Source of the DNA: Thiococcus pfennigii
GTDB lineage: Bacteria > Pseudomonadota > Gammaproteobacteria > Chromatiales > Chromatiaceae
Length of the DNA: 64,000 nt
NCBI RefSeq assembly: GCF_016583835.1
Contig: NZ_NRRW01000006.1
Span: 41,732 to 105,731 of the forward strand
Direction of reading: 5' to 3'
Shown here: one piece after another, positions 1 to 13,025 of the stretch
Layout: the number at the start of each line of letters is the position of its first letter
How positions within the stretch are numbered: the first letter of the stretch is position 1
Program-made: the position numbers and the translations under genes
Notes under the pieces: model-generated
The model's database searches: none
Told to the model about the DNA's origin: nothing
Seen by the model: only the letters and a program-made list of their open reading frames with translations

Positions 1-100
1 TGAATTCGCGGCGCACGCCTTGGTGGCAGGGCAGGAAGGGGCAGGCGGTGTTGGTGAAGCCTTCGTAGCCCCGGTTCTTGGTCTGGTCTTTCGGCTGCAT
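1..100 (-). CDS. Cysteine-rich small protein, N-terminus only (cut by window edge)
   Basis: Only the first 33 codons are in the window; the ATG is at 98-100 on the minus strand. The peptide begins MQPKDQTKNRGYEGF and then shows the Cys spacing NTACPFLPCHQG followed by REF. This resembles the small cysteine-rich domain family (PF04071), which is often found near cobalamin genes, and a cobalamin operon starts 4.9 kb away on the other strand. The domain call rests on a short motif, and the rest of the Cys pattern lies outside the window. It is divergent from metH. Confidence 0.5.
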   Translation of the reverse strand, partial: MQPKDQTKNRGYEGFTNTACPFLPCHQGVRREF

Positions 101-219
101 CGATCTCTGCTGCCTCACGGGGCCCCGAAAACGGTGCCTTTGCGAATCGGGAGCGACTGATTGCCAAGCTTTTTCTCTGGTTGTTATCGGCCGCGGCGGT
201 CGGTCGATCGCCGGGTCCG

Positions 220-228
220 TGTTAGACT
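220..228 (+). promoter_or_regulatory. Possible extended -10 promoter for metH
   Basis: TGTTAGACT has an extended -10 form (TG-N-TAGACT) about 110 bases before the metH ATG. No convincing -35 is visible. The 239-base divergent gap shows no B12-box or other riboswitch core that I could recognise. Confidence 0.3.
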
Positions 229-339
229 GGGCCGATCTCTTTCACCGTCAGTACCTTGGCTGCGTCGGCACGAGGCGGCGCCGAGCCACGACATGTTGCG
301 CTCGCGAGGTGCTCGATTCAACCGATCTTGTGGGGAGTT

Positions 340-4098
<3,759 letters not shown>

Positions 4099-4120
4099 TC
4101 GGCCGCGGGACGTCGGCCCC

Positions 4121-4141
4121 GGGGCGGCGCATTGTCGCCCC
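4121..4141 (+). terminator. GC-rich hairpin after metH
   Basis: GGGGCG pairs with CGCCCC around a nine-base loop, 22 bases after the metH stop. There is no T-run, so it is a weak terminator candidate. Confidence 0.25.
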
Positions 4142-4197
4142 GCTACCCGGTCGCTATGCTTGAAGCGCAATGCCGCCAACCCGTTGGATATTGAGCG

Positions 4198-4752
4198 ATG
4201 CAGCCCAAGCGAATCGAGCCCTTCCTGTCGGTGGACGACTACCTCGAAGGCGAGCTGTCGAGCGACGTGCGCCACGAGTACGTCGACGGCGAGGTCTATG
4301 CGATGGTCGGCGCGAGCGACCGGCACGGGCTGATCGCCGGCAACCTGCACAGCGCCCTGAATCTGCGGCTGCCGGATCGCTGCCAGGTCTTCATGGCGGA
4401 CATGAAGGTCCGCATCCAGGCCGCCGAGCGCGAGATCTTCTACTACCCGGACGTCCTCGTCTCCTGCGACCCGGGCGACCGGGAGCGCTACTATCGCGAG
4501 CGGCCCTGCCTGGTCGTCGAGGTCCTCTCGCCGCACACCGAGCGGCTCGACCGCTTCGAGAAGTTCCTGTTCTATCGCGAGCTCGATGCGCTCGAAGAAT
4601 ACGTCCTCGTCGCGCAGGACTACCGCCAGCTGGAGGTCTTCCGCCGCGCCGAGCAGTGGCAGGCGACCAGGTACACCGAGGGCGTCGTGCCGCTGCGCTC
4701 GGTCGACCTGTCTGTCACGCTGGACGAGATCTACCGCCGCACCGGGCGGTAG
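4198..4752 (+). CDS. Uma2-family (DUF820) PD-(D/E)XK nuclease-like protein
   Basis: Protein of 184 residues with the Uma2 layout: N-terminal SVDDYLEGE, then RHEYVDGEVYAM, a central YYPDVLVSC with the acidic catalytic-type Asp, and CLVVEVLSPHTERLDR with the E-V-L-S motif, followed by a Tyr-rich LEEYVLVAQDYRQLEVF. The family has the restriction-nuclease fold, is numerous in cyanobacteria and purple bacteria, and has no settled function. The ATG at 4198 lacks a strong ribosome site. It stands alone between metH and the cobalamin operon. Confidence 0.85.
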   Translation: MQPKRIEPFLSVDDYLEGELSSDVRHEYVDGEVYAMVGASDRHGLIAGNLHSALNLRLPDRCQVFMADMKVRIQAAEREIFYYPDVLVSCDPGDRERYYRERPCLVVEVLSPHTERLDRFEKFLFYRELDALEEYVLVAQDYRQLEVFRRAEQWQATRYTEGVVPLRSVDLSVTLDEIYRRTGR

Positions 4753-4787
4753 CCAACGCGGCACAGCGCGAGGCGACGGCCTGGTAG

Positions 4788-4812
4788 GATGCGGTGAGGC
4801 ACGAACCGCATC
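4788..4812. repeat. Small palindromic intergenic element
   Basis: GATGCGGT and ACCGCATC form a perfect 8-base stem around GAGGCACGA, 35 bases after the Uma2 gene. It resembles the short dispersed GATGCG...CGCATC hairpins seen in phototroph genomes and could also help end transcription. No second copy was noticed in this window. Confidence 0.45.
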
Positions 4813-4922
4813 GATAACGATGGGGCCAACCGACGTCCGTTCTGGTACCCTCGCCGACTTTCGTTCTCGGGTCCCTCGCCGATCGGCCGGCCCGAATTCC
4901 GATCGATGCGCACCTTCATCCT

Positions 4923-6254
4923 GTGATCTCGACTGCCGAATCCAACCCGGATGCCCGCCGCTGTCCCGCCCTGCTGATCGGGGGTATCGGCTCGGGGCAG
5001 GGCAAGACGACGGTCACCGCGGCACTGGCCCGCCATCACCGCAACCAGGGCCGGCGGGTCCGGGTCTTCAAGGCCGGGCCGGACTTTCTCGATCCGATGA
5101 TCCTGGGGCGCGCCTCGGGCTACCCGGTCGAGACGCTGGACCTCTGGGTCACCGGCGAGGCGGACGCGCGCGAGCGGCTCCATCGCGCGGCCGGCGCGGC
5201 CGACCTGATCCTCGTCGAGGGGGTCATGGGCCTCTTCGACGGGCACCCCTCCAGCGCCGAGATCGCCGAGCGCTTCGCCATCCCGGTGTTGGCGGCGATC
5301 AGCGGTCAGGCGATGGCCCAGACCTTCGCCGCCGTCGCGCACGGCCTGGCGACCTTCCGCCCCGGCCTGCCGCTGGCCGGCGTCTTCGCCAACCGGGTCA
5401 GCGGCGCGCGCCACTACGACCTGCTGACCGAGGCCCTGCCGCCCGGCCTGCCGGCACTCGGCTTTCTGCCGCGGGTCGAGGAGGCGGCGCTGCCGAGCCG
5501 CCACCTGGGGCTGGTCCAGGCCGAGGAGATCGCCGATCTGGAGGCGCGCCTTGAGGGTGCCGCCGCCCGGCTGGTCTGGACGGCCCCCGCCCTGCCGCCG
5601 CCGGTGGCCTTCGCCCCGCCGACCGAGGACCTTTCGCTGCCGCCGCTGCTGCGCGGGCGGCGCATCGCGATCGCCCGCGACGCGGCCTTCGCCTTCCTCT
5701 ACCCGGCCAACCTGGAGCTGCTCGCCCGGATGGGCGCCGAGCTGGTCTTCTTCTCGCCGCTGGCCGGGGCGCGCCTGCCGGCGGCCGATGCCGTCTACCT
5801 CCCCGGCGGCTATCCGGAGCTCCATCTCGATGCCCTCGCCGCCAACCGCGGGCTGAAGCAGGACCTTGCCGCCCATGTCGCGGCCGGGGCACCGTTGCTC
5901 GCCGAGTGCGGCGGCATGCTCTATCTCCTCGAGCGGCTCGCCGACACCCGGGGCCACGCGGCGGCGATGGCCGGCCTGCTCCCGGGAGAGGCGCGCATGC
6001 AGGATCGGCTGGCGGCGCTCGGGCCGCAGGAGGTGGTGCTGCCCGAGGGAGTGCTGCGCGGCCACACCTTCCACCACTCGCGGCTGGAGACCCCGCTCGC
6101 CCCGCTGACCCTGGCACGCTGTCCCAACGGCCGCGACACGGCCGAGGCCGTCTATCGCCGCGGCCGCCTGACCGCCTCCTACGTGCACCTCTATTTCCCG
6201 TCCAACCCGCCGGCGGCGGCGCGGCTCTTCCTGCCCGAGGCACCCGCCCGATGA
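4923..6254 (+). CDS. cobB: Cobyrinate/hydrogenobyrinate a,c-diamide synthase
   Basis: ATP- and glutamine-dependent amidation of the a and c side chains of the corrin ring. The 443 residues show an N-terminal P-loop [11 protein letters not shown] near 19-29, the EGVMGLFDG motif near 100, and a C-terminal type 1 glutamine amidotransferase domain with the nucleophile Cys in [11 protein letters not shown]. The start used is GTG at 4923; the ribosome site is poor. Its stop overlaps the next ATG (ATGA), so translation is probably coupled to cbiB. With cobF in the same operon, the substrate may be hydrogenobyrinate (CobB type) rather than cobyrinate (CbiA type). Confidence 0.93.
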   Translation: MISTAESNPDARRCPALLIGGIGSGQGKTTVTAALARHHRNQGRRVRVFKAGPDFLDPMILGRASGYPVETLDLWVTGEADARERLHRAAGAADLILVEGVMGLFDGHPSSAEIAERFAIPVLAAISGQAMAQTFAAVAHGLATFRPGLPLAGVFANRVSGARHYDLLTEALPPGLPALGFLPRVEEAALPSRHLGLVQAEEIADLEARLEGAAARLVWTAPALPPPVAFAPPTEDLSLPPLLRGRRIAIARDAAFAFLYPANLELLARMGAELVFFSPLAGARLPAADAVYLPGGYPELHLDALAANRGLKQDLAAHVAAGAPLLAECGGMLYLLERLADTRGHAAAMAGLLPGEARMQDRLAALGPQEVVLPEGVLRGHTFHHSRLETPLAPLTLARCPNGRDTAEAVYRRGRLTASYVHLYFPSNPPAAARLFLPEAPAR

Positions 6255-7171
6255 CCCTGCCCTTGGTCCTGGTCGGGGGCGTCCTGCTCGATCGCCTGCT
6301 CGGTGAGCCACGGCGCTGGCACCCGCTGGAGGGCTTCGGCCGCTTGGCACTGGCCGCCGAGGCGCGAGGCCATGCCGACAGCCGCGGCCGCGGGGCCCTG
6401 CTGGTCGTCGCGCTGGTGCTGCCCTGGGTGGTCCTCGCCGCACTGGCCGCGCGGCTGCCCCACAGCTGGCTCGTCGACCTGTTGGTCCTCTATCTGGCGA
6501 TCGGCTGGCGCAGCCTGGTCGAGCACGGCCGGGCCGTCGCCTCGGCCCTGGAGGCCGGCGATCTGCCGCTCGCGCGGCGGCGCGTCGCCTTCCTGGTCAG
6601 CCGCGACACCGCGGCGCTCGACGAGGAGGGGGTCGCCAAGGCGACCGTCGAATCCATCCTCGAGAACGGCAACGACGCCCTGTATGGGGCGCTCTTCTGG
6701 TTCATGGTCGCCGGCGCCCCCGGCGTCGTCGCCTACCGGCTCGTCAATACCCTCGATGCCATGTGGGGCTACCGCTCGCCCCGCTATCGCCGGTTCGGCT
6801 GGGCCGCGGCGCGCCTGGACGACCTGATGAACTGGGTGCCGGCCCGACTCACGGCCCTGGCCTATGCGCTCGTGGGCGATACCCGCCGCGCGCTGGGCTG
6901 TTGGCGGCGTCAGGGATGCGCCTGGAAGAGCCCCAATGCCGGTCCCGTCATGGCCGCCGGTGCCGGGGCCTTGGGGATCGGGCTCGGTGGGGCGGCGGTC
7001 TACGAGGGCGCCGTCGAGGCGCGCCCGCCGCTGGGTGCCGGCCCGGCGGCGACTCGGGAGGATATCGGCCGGGCGCTGCGGCTGCTCGCGCGCGCGCTGC
7101 GGCTTTGGTTGATGACGTTCGCCGTGAGCGTGCTCGCGCTCGGGCTGCTGGGCGTCCTGGAACGATGGTGA
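6251..7171 (+). CDS. cbiB: Adenosylcobinamide-phosphate synthase
   Basis: Inner-membrane protein (CbiB/CobD) that attaches the aminopropanol arm or its phosphate to adenosylcobyric acid. The 306-residue length is normal. Visible marks are the N-terminal [17 protein letters not shown], the conserved [20 protein letters not shown] near 116-135, [23 protein letters not shown], and the terminal hydrophobic helix [15 protein letters not shown]. Several hydrophobic stretches fit its known membrane location. It starts inside the cobB stop codon. Confidence 0.95.
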   Translation: MTLPLVLVGGVLLDRLLGEPRRWHPLEGFGRLALAAEARGHADSRGRGALLVVALVLPWVVLAALAARLPHSWLVDLLVLYLAIGWRSLVEHGRAVASALEAGDLPLARRRVAFLVSRDTAALDEEGVAKATVESILENGNDALYGALFWFMVAGAPGVVAYRLVNTLDAMWGYRSPRYRRFGWAAARLDDLMNWVPARLTALAYALVGDTRRALGCWRRQGCAWKSPNAGPVMAAGAGALGIGLGGAAVYEGAVEARPPLGAGPAATREDIGRALRLLARALRLWLMTFAVSVLALGLLGVLERW

Positions 7172-7211
7172 GCGTGCCGGGCACGGCCGTCGACTGCCGT
7201 GGGAGACGACG

Positions 7212-7742
7212 ATGAAGGAATTGATTCTGGGCGGGGTGCGTTCCGGCAAGAGCCGCCTCGCCGAGCGACTGGCCGCCGACTCGGGGCTCGCGGTGACCTA
7301 TGTCGCGACGGCCCAGATCGGCGATGACGAGGAGATGGCGCGGCGCATCGCGCTGCACCGCGAGCGGCGCCCGGCGCACTGGGGGCTGATCGAGGCCGAC
7401 GCCGACCTGGGCGCGACGCTCGCATGCGCGGCCGCGCCGGAACGCTGCCTGTTGGTCGACTGCCTGACGCTGTGGCTGACACACCTGCTCTGGGATCTCG
7501 ACGAGGCGGCCGGCGCCGCGGCCCAGCGCGCCTTCCTAGAGGTCCTGCCGGGACTGCCCGGGCGTCTGATCCTGGTCAGCAACGAGACCGGTCTCGGGAT
7601 CGTCCCGCTGGGGGAGCTGACGCGGCGTTTCTGCGATGATATCGGCCATCTGCACCAGGCCGTCGCGGCCCGCTGCGACCGCGTCATCTTCACCGTCGCC
7701 GGGCTGCCGCAGGTCTTGAAAGGGGAACCGCTGCAACGATGA
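7212..7742 (+). CDS. cobU: Adenosylcobinamide kinase / cobinamide-phosphate guanylyltransferase
   Basis: Bifunctional nucleotide-loop enzyme (CobU/CobP) that phosphorylates adenosylcobinamide and then transfers GMP. The 176 residues begin MKELILGGVRSGKS with the P-loop at 8-14, continue with TYVATAQIGDDEEMARRIALHRERRP, which includes the guanylylated-His region, then DCLTLWLTHLL and the typical NETGLGIVP. A GGGAGACGAC ribosome site precedes the ATG. It overlaps cobF by ATGA. Confidence 0.95.
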   Translation: MKELILGGVRSGKSRLAERLAADSGLAVTYVATAQIGDDEEMARRIALHRERRPAHWGLIEADADLGATLACAAAPERCLLVDCLTLWLTHLLWDLDEAAGAAAQRAFLEVLPGLPGRLILVSNETGLGIVPLGELTRRFCDDIGHLHQAVAARCDRVIFTVAGLPQVLKGEPLQR

Positions 7743-8506
7743 AAGAGCTGCTTCTGATCGGCATCGGCCCGGGTCACCCGGACTACCTGACGGTCCAGGC
7801 GATCGAGGCGATGCGCCGCGTCGACGTCTTCTTCTTCCTCGAAAAGGCCGGCGAGGGCAAGGGCGAGCTGATCCGCATCCGTCGCGAGATCCTCGAGCGC
7901 TTCGTCCCCGACGGGGGCTACCGCATCGTCACGGCCCAGAGTCCGACGCGCGACGCGAGCGGCCCCTACCGCGACGGCGTCGAGGCCTGGTACCGTGCCA
8001 AGGCCGACCTCTTCGCCGGGCTGATCGAGCACGAGTTGGCCGACGGCGAGTGCGGCGCGCTGCTCCTGTGGGGCGACCCATCCCTCTACGACGGCACCCT
8101 GGCGATCCTGAAGGGCCTCCTCGAGGAGGCGCGCGTGGCCTTCGCGCTCGAGGTCATCCCGGGCATCACGAGCATCCAGGCCCTGACGGCGCGGCACAAG
8201 ATCCCGCTCAACCGGATCGGCGAGGGCATCCAGGTGACCACGGCCCGGCGACTCGCGGCGACCGACCCCGAGCAGATCGCCAATACCGTGGTGATGTTGG
8301 ACTCCAACGCCGCCTTCCGCGAGCTGGCCGGGACCGACCTGACCATCTACTGGGGCGCCTATCTCGGCACCGAGGACGAGATGCTGGTCTCCGGGCGGCT
8401 CGCCGACCTCGCCACCGACCTCGCCGAGCAGGCGCTGCGGGCCAAGGCCGAGAAGGGCTGGCTGATGGACATCTATCTGCTGCGCCGGGAAGGCCCGCGC
8501 GAGTGA
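7739..8506 (+). CDS. cobF: Precorrin-6A synthase (deacetylating)
   Basis: SAM-dependent C1 methyltransferase of the oxygen-dependent (late cobalt insertion) corrin route; it methylates C1 and removes the two-carbon fragment from precorrin-5. The 255-residue length is right. It has the N-terminal GIGPGHPDYLT motif of tetrapyrrole methylases, the DVFFFLEK segment typical of CobF, and LWGDPSLYDGT with VIPGITSIQALTA. It is the last gene of the coupled cobB-cbiB-cobU-cobF run. Its presence argues for an aerobic-type pathway in this organism; the rest of the pathway is not in the window. Confidence 0.93.
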   Translation: MKELLLIGIGPGHPDYLTVQAIEAMRRVDVFFFLEKAGEGKGELIRIRREILERFVPDGGYRIVTAQSPTRDASGPYRDGVEAWYRAKADLFAGLIEHELADGECGALLLWGDPSLYDGTLAILKGLLEEARVAFALEVIPGITSIQALTARHKIPLNRIGEGIQVTTARRLAATDPEQIANTVVMLDSNAAFRELAGTDLTIYWGAYLGTEDEMLVSGRLADLATDLAEQALRAKAEKGWLMDIYLLRREGPRE

Positions 8507-8612
8507 GCCCTCCTCGGACGGGCGGTGGGGCGCTGGTCTTTGCCCGGCCCGCTCGGCCTGGGACAATGGCCTCCTGAACGGGCGCCGCGCTGCCCCAACG
8601 CAGGCCGATATC

Positions 8613-9728
8613 ATGCCGCGGATCATCGATCGCTATCTCATTCTCGAGGTCCTGAGGGCCTTCGCCGCCATCTCGGGGGTCCTCCTGCTCGTCGTCGTCA
8701 GCATGCTGTTGCTGCGCGTCCTGGAGGAGGCCAATCTCGGGGCGCTCAACGCCGACCTGGTGCTGCGGTTCCTGTCCCTCGAGGTCGCGCGGCAGCTCGC
8801 GAGCCTCGTCCCGCCGGCCTTCTTCCTCGCCATCCTGATCGCCTACGGCCGCCTGTCGCGCGACAGCGAGCTGATCGCCCTGAGTGCCGGTGGGATCGGC
8901 ACGGGGCGCCTCTACCTTGCCCTCGTCTATGGCGCGGTGGCGCTTGCGGTGCTGACCGCCTGGCTCGCCCTTGAGGTCAAACCCTGGGCCGCGCGCGAGA
9001 TCCAGCTGATCCGCGTGCAGCAGAAGGACCAGGGTTATCAGATCGCTGGCCTCCAGGCCGGCCGCTTCTATCAGCAATTCAACGGCGACGTCACCCTCTA
9101 CATCGGCGAGATCGACGACAAGCGGCGCCTGCGGCACGTCTTCATCCACGATCGGCGTGGCTCGGTGGAGCGACTCGTGATGAGCGATATCGGCCACTAC
9201 CAGATGGACGAGGCGACCGGTGACCATCTGGTCACGCTGCTCCAGGGGCGGCGCTACGACGGGCGGCCGGGCGCCGCCGACTACGCCATCGGCGAGTTCG
9301 AGACCTATCGGGTGTGGATCGAGGCGCGCACCGCCACCCTGTATGGGCGCAAGCGCTCGATGATGCCGACCGGCGAGCTCCTCGGCTCGGACGATCCCGA
9401 GGACCGCGCCGAGCTCGAGAGCCGGCTCGCCCCTCCGCTCGCGATCTTCACGCTGGCGCTCATCGCCGTGCCGCTCGGCGTGGGATCCCCGCGCCAGCGC
9501 AACACGGGTCGAATCCTGCTCGCCTTCCTCACCTACTTCAGCTTCTTCAATCTCCAGCGGCTCGCCGAGACCTGGTTGCAGCGGGGCGTGACACCGCCGT
9601 GGCTCGGCAGCCTCTGGTACCAGCTCTTGATCCTGGCCGTCGTCTTCGCGATCCTGCTCTCCGACAGCTATTGGCTCAAACGCGTCCAGCGACGCCTCGG
9701 GCTCGCCAGGGCGCCGGGCGGGACCTGA
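8613..9728 (+). CDS. lptF: LPS export permease LptF
   Basis: Inner-membrane subunit of the LptB2FG transporter that extracts lipopolysaccharide. The 371 residues show the YjgP/YjgQ family layout: helices near 15-35, 55-80 and 100-120, a large periplasmic beta-jellyroll domain near 125-265, then helices near 275-300 and 335-355. The N-terminus [14 protein letters not shown] and the motif [14 protein letters not shown] are characteristic. The more N-proximal, LptF-like sequence makes this LptF rather than LptG, with moderate certainty. lptG is not adjacent; a tRNA gene follows. Confidence 0.88.
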   Translation: MPRIIDRYLILEVLRAFAAISGVLLLVVVSMLLLRVLEEANLGALNADLVLRFLSLEVARQLASLVPPAFFLAILIAYGRLSRDSELIALSAGGIGTGRLYLALVYGAVALAVLTAWLALEVKPWAAREIQLIRVQQKDQGYQIAGLQAGRFYQQFNGDVTLYIGEIDDKRRLRHVFIHDRRGSVERLVMSDIGHYQMDEATGDHLVTLLQGRRYDGRPGAADYAIGEFETYRVWIEARTATLYGRKRSMMPTGELLGSDDPEDRAELESRLAPPLAIFTLALIAVPLGVGSPRQRNTGRILLAFLTYFSFFNLQRLAETWLQRGVTPPWLGSLWYQLLILAVVFAILLSDSYWLKRVQRRLGLARAPGGT

Positions 9729-9784
9729 CGGGCACGGCGGTGATTTGACAGTGGCTTGGGCGGGTACTATCCTCCCCAGTCTTG

Positions 9785-9862
<78 letters not shown>

Positions 9863-9868
9863 TAAAAC

Positions 9869-9902
9869 AACGGCTTAGGCGATTCGTCCCTAAGCCGTTT
9901 TT
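9869..9902 (+). terminator. Rho-independent terminator of tRNA-Pro
   Basis: ACGGCTTAGG and CCTAAGCCGT form a 10-base stem around a nine-base loop, followed at once by a run of T residues. Confidence 0.9.
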
Positions 9903-10081
9903 CGTTGTGCCACACTGTTGTCACAGTTCGGCGGCGGAGTCGTGGCGCAAGATCCCTGACCACAGCGCATGATCGGGCCGCATGTGCGGCCAGCCCTTCA
10001 CCTCATGCGGTAGACCACGAATCGAGCGTCGCGCCGGCGGCGGTGCGCGCCCACCCTTCTGAACGGGATGGCGCCGGCTCG

Positions 10082-10276
10082 ATCCGAAAACGGCAGTTGA
10101 CCGCTTCATCATCGATTCAAGGGCGCCTCGCAAAATGCAAGGTCCCCTGACGTCGTGGAACGCGCGAAGTGGCTTTACGGGAGCCCTGCTCACCCGCTCG
10201 ATGAAGGCCGCTACGACGCCGATTGCACGTCGCGCGCGGCGCACCTCGGGTGCCGTCCAACGGCCGCTTTTCGGAT
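10082..10276. repeat. MITE-like element, copy A
   Basis: A non-coding element of about 195 bases whose ends are imperfect inverted repeats: ATCCGAAAACGGCAGTTGAC on the left and, read on the other strand, ATCCGAAAAGCGGCCGTTGG on the right. A close relative (copy B, 34401-34638) shares the interior, including CTGCTCACCCGCTCG and GAAGGCCGCTACG. The 601-base stretch 9903-10503 around it has no convincing gene. Confidence 0.7.
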
Positions 10277-10503
10277 GATGGAACCCTGGCGGCCTGCGCG
10301 GGCGTCGCCCGCTCGGGTGGACGCCCGCTTGCGCGATCGGGGTCGGCGATCACCGGCGAGCCGGACCCTGGGGCACGGGGTGTCCTCGTCGCGCGCCGGT
10401 CGACCGTCGTTGCTCGCTTGGATCCGCGTCACGATGCGTCTGGCTCCAGGGGGCTGTCCGATTCTCCCGCCGCATCGGCCCTTGTGCGAGGTCTCTGACA
10501 GTC

Positions 10504-11868
10504 GTGGTTATCCTGCTGATTCTTTGCCTGATCCTCGTGAACGGCGTGTTCGCGATGTCGGAGATCGCGGTGGTGTCGGCGCGTCGCGCTCGGCTGCAGG
10601 CCCGCGCGGATGAGGGCAGCCTCGGCGCCGGGGCGGCCATTGCGCTGCAAGAGCGCCCCGGGGGCTTCCTCTCGACGATCCAGGTCGGCATCACCTCGGT
10701 GGGTATCCTCAGCGGGGCGATCGGCGAGGCGGCCTTGGCCGGTCCGGTGGCCGACGGGCTTGCCTGGCTGCCTTTGCCGTCCGGCTGGATCGACGCGCTC
10801 GCGCTGGGGTTGGTCGTCGCTGCCCTTGCCTATTTGTCGGTGGTCATCGGCGAGTTGGTGCCCAAGCAACTCGCGCTCCTGTTCCCGGAGGCGATCGCAG
10901 CGCGGGTCGCCCGGCCTCTCGGCGGGCTGGCACGCGCGGCGCTGCCGGTGGTTTGGCTGTTGTCGACCTCGAGCGCCTTGGTGCTGCGACTGCTGGGCGT
11001 GCGTCGCAATGGCGAGCCGCCGGTCACCGACGAGGAGATTCGGATGCTCATGGCGCAGGGGGCCGAAGCCGGCGTCTTCCACGCGAGCGAAGGTGCGATC
11101 GTCGCGAATGTGCTGCGTCTCGATGAGCAGCCGATCGGCGCCATCATGACGCCGCGCAACGAGATCGATTACCTGGATCTGGACATGGAGTCCGAGGGGC
11201 TGCGCGCGGCCCTGGCCGGCGCGTCGCACGGCAAGGTGCCGGTCTGCCGCGGGGGGTTGGACGGGGCGCTCCTCGGCGTGCTGCGGATCAGCGCGCTGCT
11301 GCCGCGCTGTCTCGCCGGTCAGGCCGTGGGGCTCGCGGAGGTCGAAGCGGCCTTGCATCCGCCGCTCTTCGTCCCGGCCAGCCAGACCACGACGCAGTTG
11401 ATGGAGACCTTCAGGTCCAGTCGCCTGAACCTGGCCCTGATCGTCGATGAATATGGCAGCTTGCGGGGCCTGGTCACGCTCGCCGATGTACTCGCATCCA
11501 TCGTGGGCCAGCCCGTTGGCGTCGAGGTCCGCGACGGCGAAGAGATCGTCGCGCGCGCCCCCGGCTCCTGGCTCGTCGACGGTGGCCTGTCCCTGGAGAG
11601 GTTGAGGGCCGAGCTGGCAGTGGGGCAGCCGCTGCCGGACGAGGAGACCAAGGCCTTCCACACCGTCGGCGGCTTTGTCATGCACGCCCTCGGTCGGGTG
11701 CCGCGGACCGGCGATGCCGTCGAGGCGGTCGGGCTGCGCCTCGAGGTCATGGACATGGACCGGCAGCGTGTGGACAAGGTGCTCGTGGAACGGCTGGCGT
11801 CCTCGCCCGAGCCCGGGTCGCCCGCGCCGGAACGTGCGGCTGCCACGCCCGAGAGGTCAGAGCGATGA
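10504..11868 (+). CDS. CNNM / CBS / CorC_HlyC domain membrane protein
   Basis: Member of the UPF0053 (CorC/HlyC, CNNM-like) family linked to divalent cation handling. The 454 residues contain an N-terminal membrane domain (about 1-160) with MSEIAVVSARRARL and VIGELVPKQLAL, a paired CBS region (about 200-335) with IMTPRNEIDYLDL and LIVDEYGSLRGLVTLADVL, and a C-terminal transporter-associated domain near 345-430. The start is a GTG at 10504 without a strong ribosome site; the protein begins with a hydrophobic helix. It ends in a convergent terminator hairpin. Substrate cannot be told from sequence. Confidence 0.88.
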   Translation: MVILLILCLILVNGVFAMSEIAVVSARRARLQARADEGSLGAGAAIALQERPGGFLSTIQVGITSVGILSGAIGEAALAGPVADGLAWLPLPSGWIDALALGLVVAALAYLSVVIGELVPKQLALLFPEAIAARVARPLGGLARAALPVVWLLSTSSALVLRLLGVRRNGEPPVTDEEIRMLMAQGAEAGVFHASEGAIVANVLRLDEQPIGAIMTPRNEIDYLDLDMESEGLRAALAGASHGKVPVCRGGLDGALLGVLRISALLPRCLAGQAVGLAEVEAALHPPLFVPASQTTTQLMETFRSSRLNLALIVDEYGSLRGLVTLADVLASIVGQPVGVEVRDGEEIVARAPGSWLVDGGLSLERLRAELAVGQPLPDEETKAFHTVGGFVMHALGRVPRTGDAVEAVGLRLEVMDMDRQRVDKVLVERLASSPEPGSPAPERAAATPERSER

Positions 11869-11880
11869 GCGGCGTTTCAG

Positions 11881-11913
11881 ACGGACCCCGGCAACCACAT
11901 CGTCGGGGTCCGT
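11881..11913. terminator. Convergent terminator hairpin
   Basis: ACGGACCCCG and CGGGGTCCGT form a perfect 10-base stem around GCAACCACATCGT between two convergent genes. No T-run is present. Confidence 0.55.
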
Positions 11914-11953
11914 GCTGATCGTCCGATCCGATGCCCGATCGACCCGCCTCCCC

Positions 11954-12658
11954 TCAGATCGGTTCGCCGGCGCGAATGTCGATAGGTGTCAGATCCATAT
12001 CCACCGGAGGCGGCAACCGCGGCATCGGCAGGCCTTCGAAGAAGAGCTCGATCTCCCGTTCGCGCCGCGTCTTCAGCCCGGCCAATTCCCGGCCTCCAGC
12101 ATAGATCCAACGGCGGAACTGAAAGGGCACCTTGTCGAATTCCTCGGCATTGATGACCTTGAGCAGCGTCGAGCGGTTGAAGTTGCCGCTGCCGACGTTG
12201 AAGACGAAATCGCACAAGGCCGCGAACTGACCATCGGTCAATTCCGGTTTTACAGCGATAATCACGGCGATCTGCGCCGTGCGCATGTCGCCCACCAGCA
12301 GCTGTTCGCCCTCGGACTCGGTTACGCCGCGAAGGAAGTGGGCGGGTTCGGTTCCATCGCATCGGGCGAGTTTGATCAAGTGGCCATAGGCGATCGTGCA
12401 ATAGCCCGCCGCGTCATTGTAAAGGCGGCTGCGAAAACCCTCGGATAGCTTGGTTAAATCGATCCCTTTTTGGTAGACGGGCCGCAATTCGACGCCGGCT
12501 GGTAACACGGCCCGTTCTGCTTCGTCGTCCAGGAAGATCCCCGGGGTCAGGCGGTCAGTGGTGGGAAAACGCTCCTGCGCAGGTCTGTCGCAGCCGGCCA
12601 GCAGGCCGCCGGCCAGGACCGCGGCGATGGTCAAGCGCTGCATCTTCGTCCAGCTCAT
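11954..12658 (-). CDS. Lipoprotein with GH24 (T4-type) lysozyme domain
   Basis: Predicted envelope lipoprotein of 234 residues that should cleave peptidoglycan. The signal peptide MSWTKMQRLTIAAVLAGG ends in lipobox LAGC with Cys23. The lysozyme core is clear: SEGFRSRLYNDAAGYCTIAYGHL gives Glu73, Asp82 and Thr88 at exactly the spacing of T4 lysozyme Glu11, Asp20 and Thr26, and the FNVGSGNFNRSTLL segment matches the family's C-terminal half. The ATG at 12658 follows a CGGGAGAG ribosome site. Divergent from the caspase-like gene. A membrane-anchored GH24 enzyme is unusual, since phage endolysins of this family are normally soluble. Confidence 0.88.
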   Translation of the reverse strand: MSWTKMQRLTIAAVLAGGLLAGCDRPAQERFPTTDRLTPGIFLDDEAERAVLPAGVELRPVYQKGIDLTKLSEGFRSRLYNDAAGYCTIAYGHLIKLARCDGTEPAHFLRGVTESEGEQLLVGDMRTAQIAVIIAVKPELTDGQFAALCDFVFNVGSGNFNRSTLLKVINAEEFDKVPFQFRRWIYAGGRELAGLKTRREREIELFFEGLPMPRLPPPVDMDLTPIDIRAGEPI

Positions 12659-13025
12659 CGCACTCTCCCGTTCGTGAATAGGGGTACCGCAAGCATAGCA
12701 GCCGGGCGGCGGTTTGGAAGGCGTGCAAGGGTTCCCCAAGAATGCTTTCGATGCCTCGGGATGAAGACCCGTGATGGCGTTGGGTCGGCCCTGATCTCCT
12801 CGATCCTCTAGGCTGGATGCAGGGTCGCGATGCAGGTCATCGAGCCCGGGCGCGCGATGCGTTTGCCGAACGGTTATTCCATGCAAATTGCAACAGAAAT
12901 GGGCCGGCTGCCCGGGTGCGGCCAATACGCCTTTGTGCTAGTTTTTCGATAGATGAGAAGTCCGCAGGGCCAGTCGACGTCGATACTGCCACCGAAATTC
13001 GTCTCTCTGCGTGAAGGGGGCCATC
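12659..13025. other. Divergent intergenic region, no gene seen
   Basis: The 367 bases between the lysozyme and caspase-like genes hold no supported reading frame. They probably contain promoters in both directions, but I could not pick a clear -10/-35 pair. Confidence 0.4.

Noticed and set aside
100..339. Cobalamin riboswitch upstream of metH
   Set aside because: No B12-box-like core or supporting helices could be found; the same holds for 4753-4922 before cobB.
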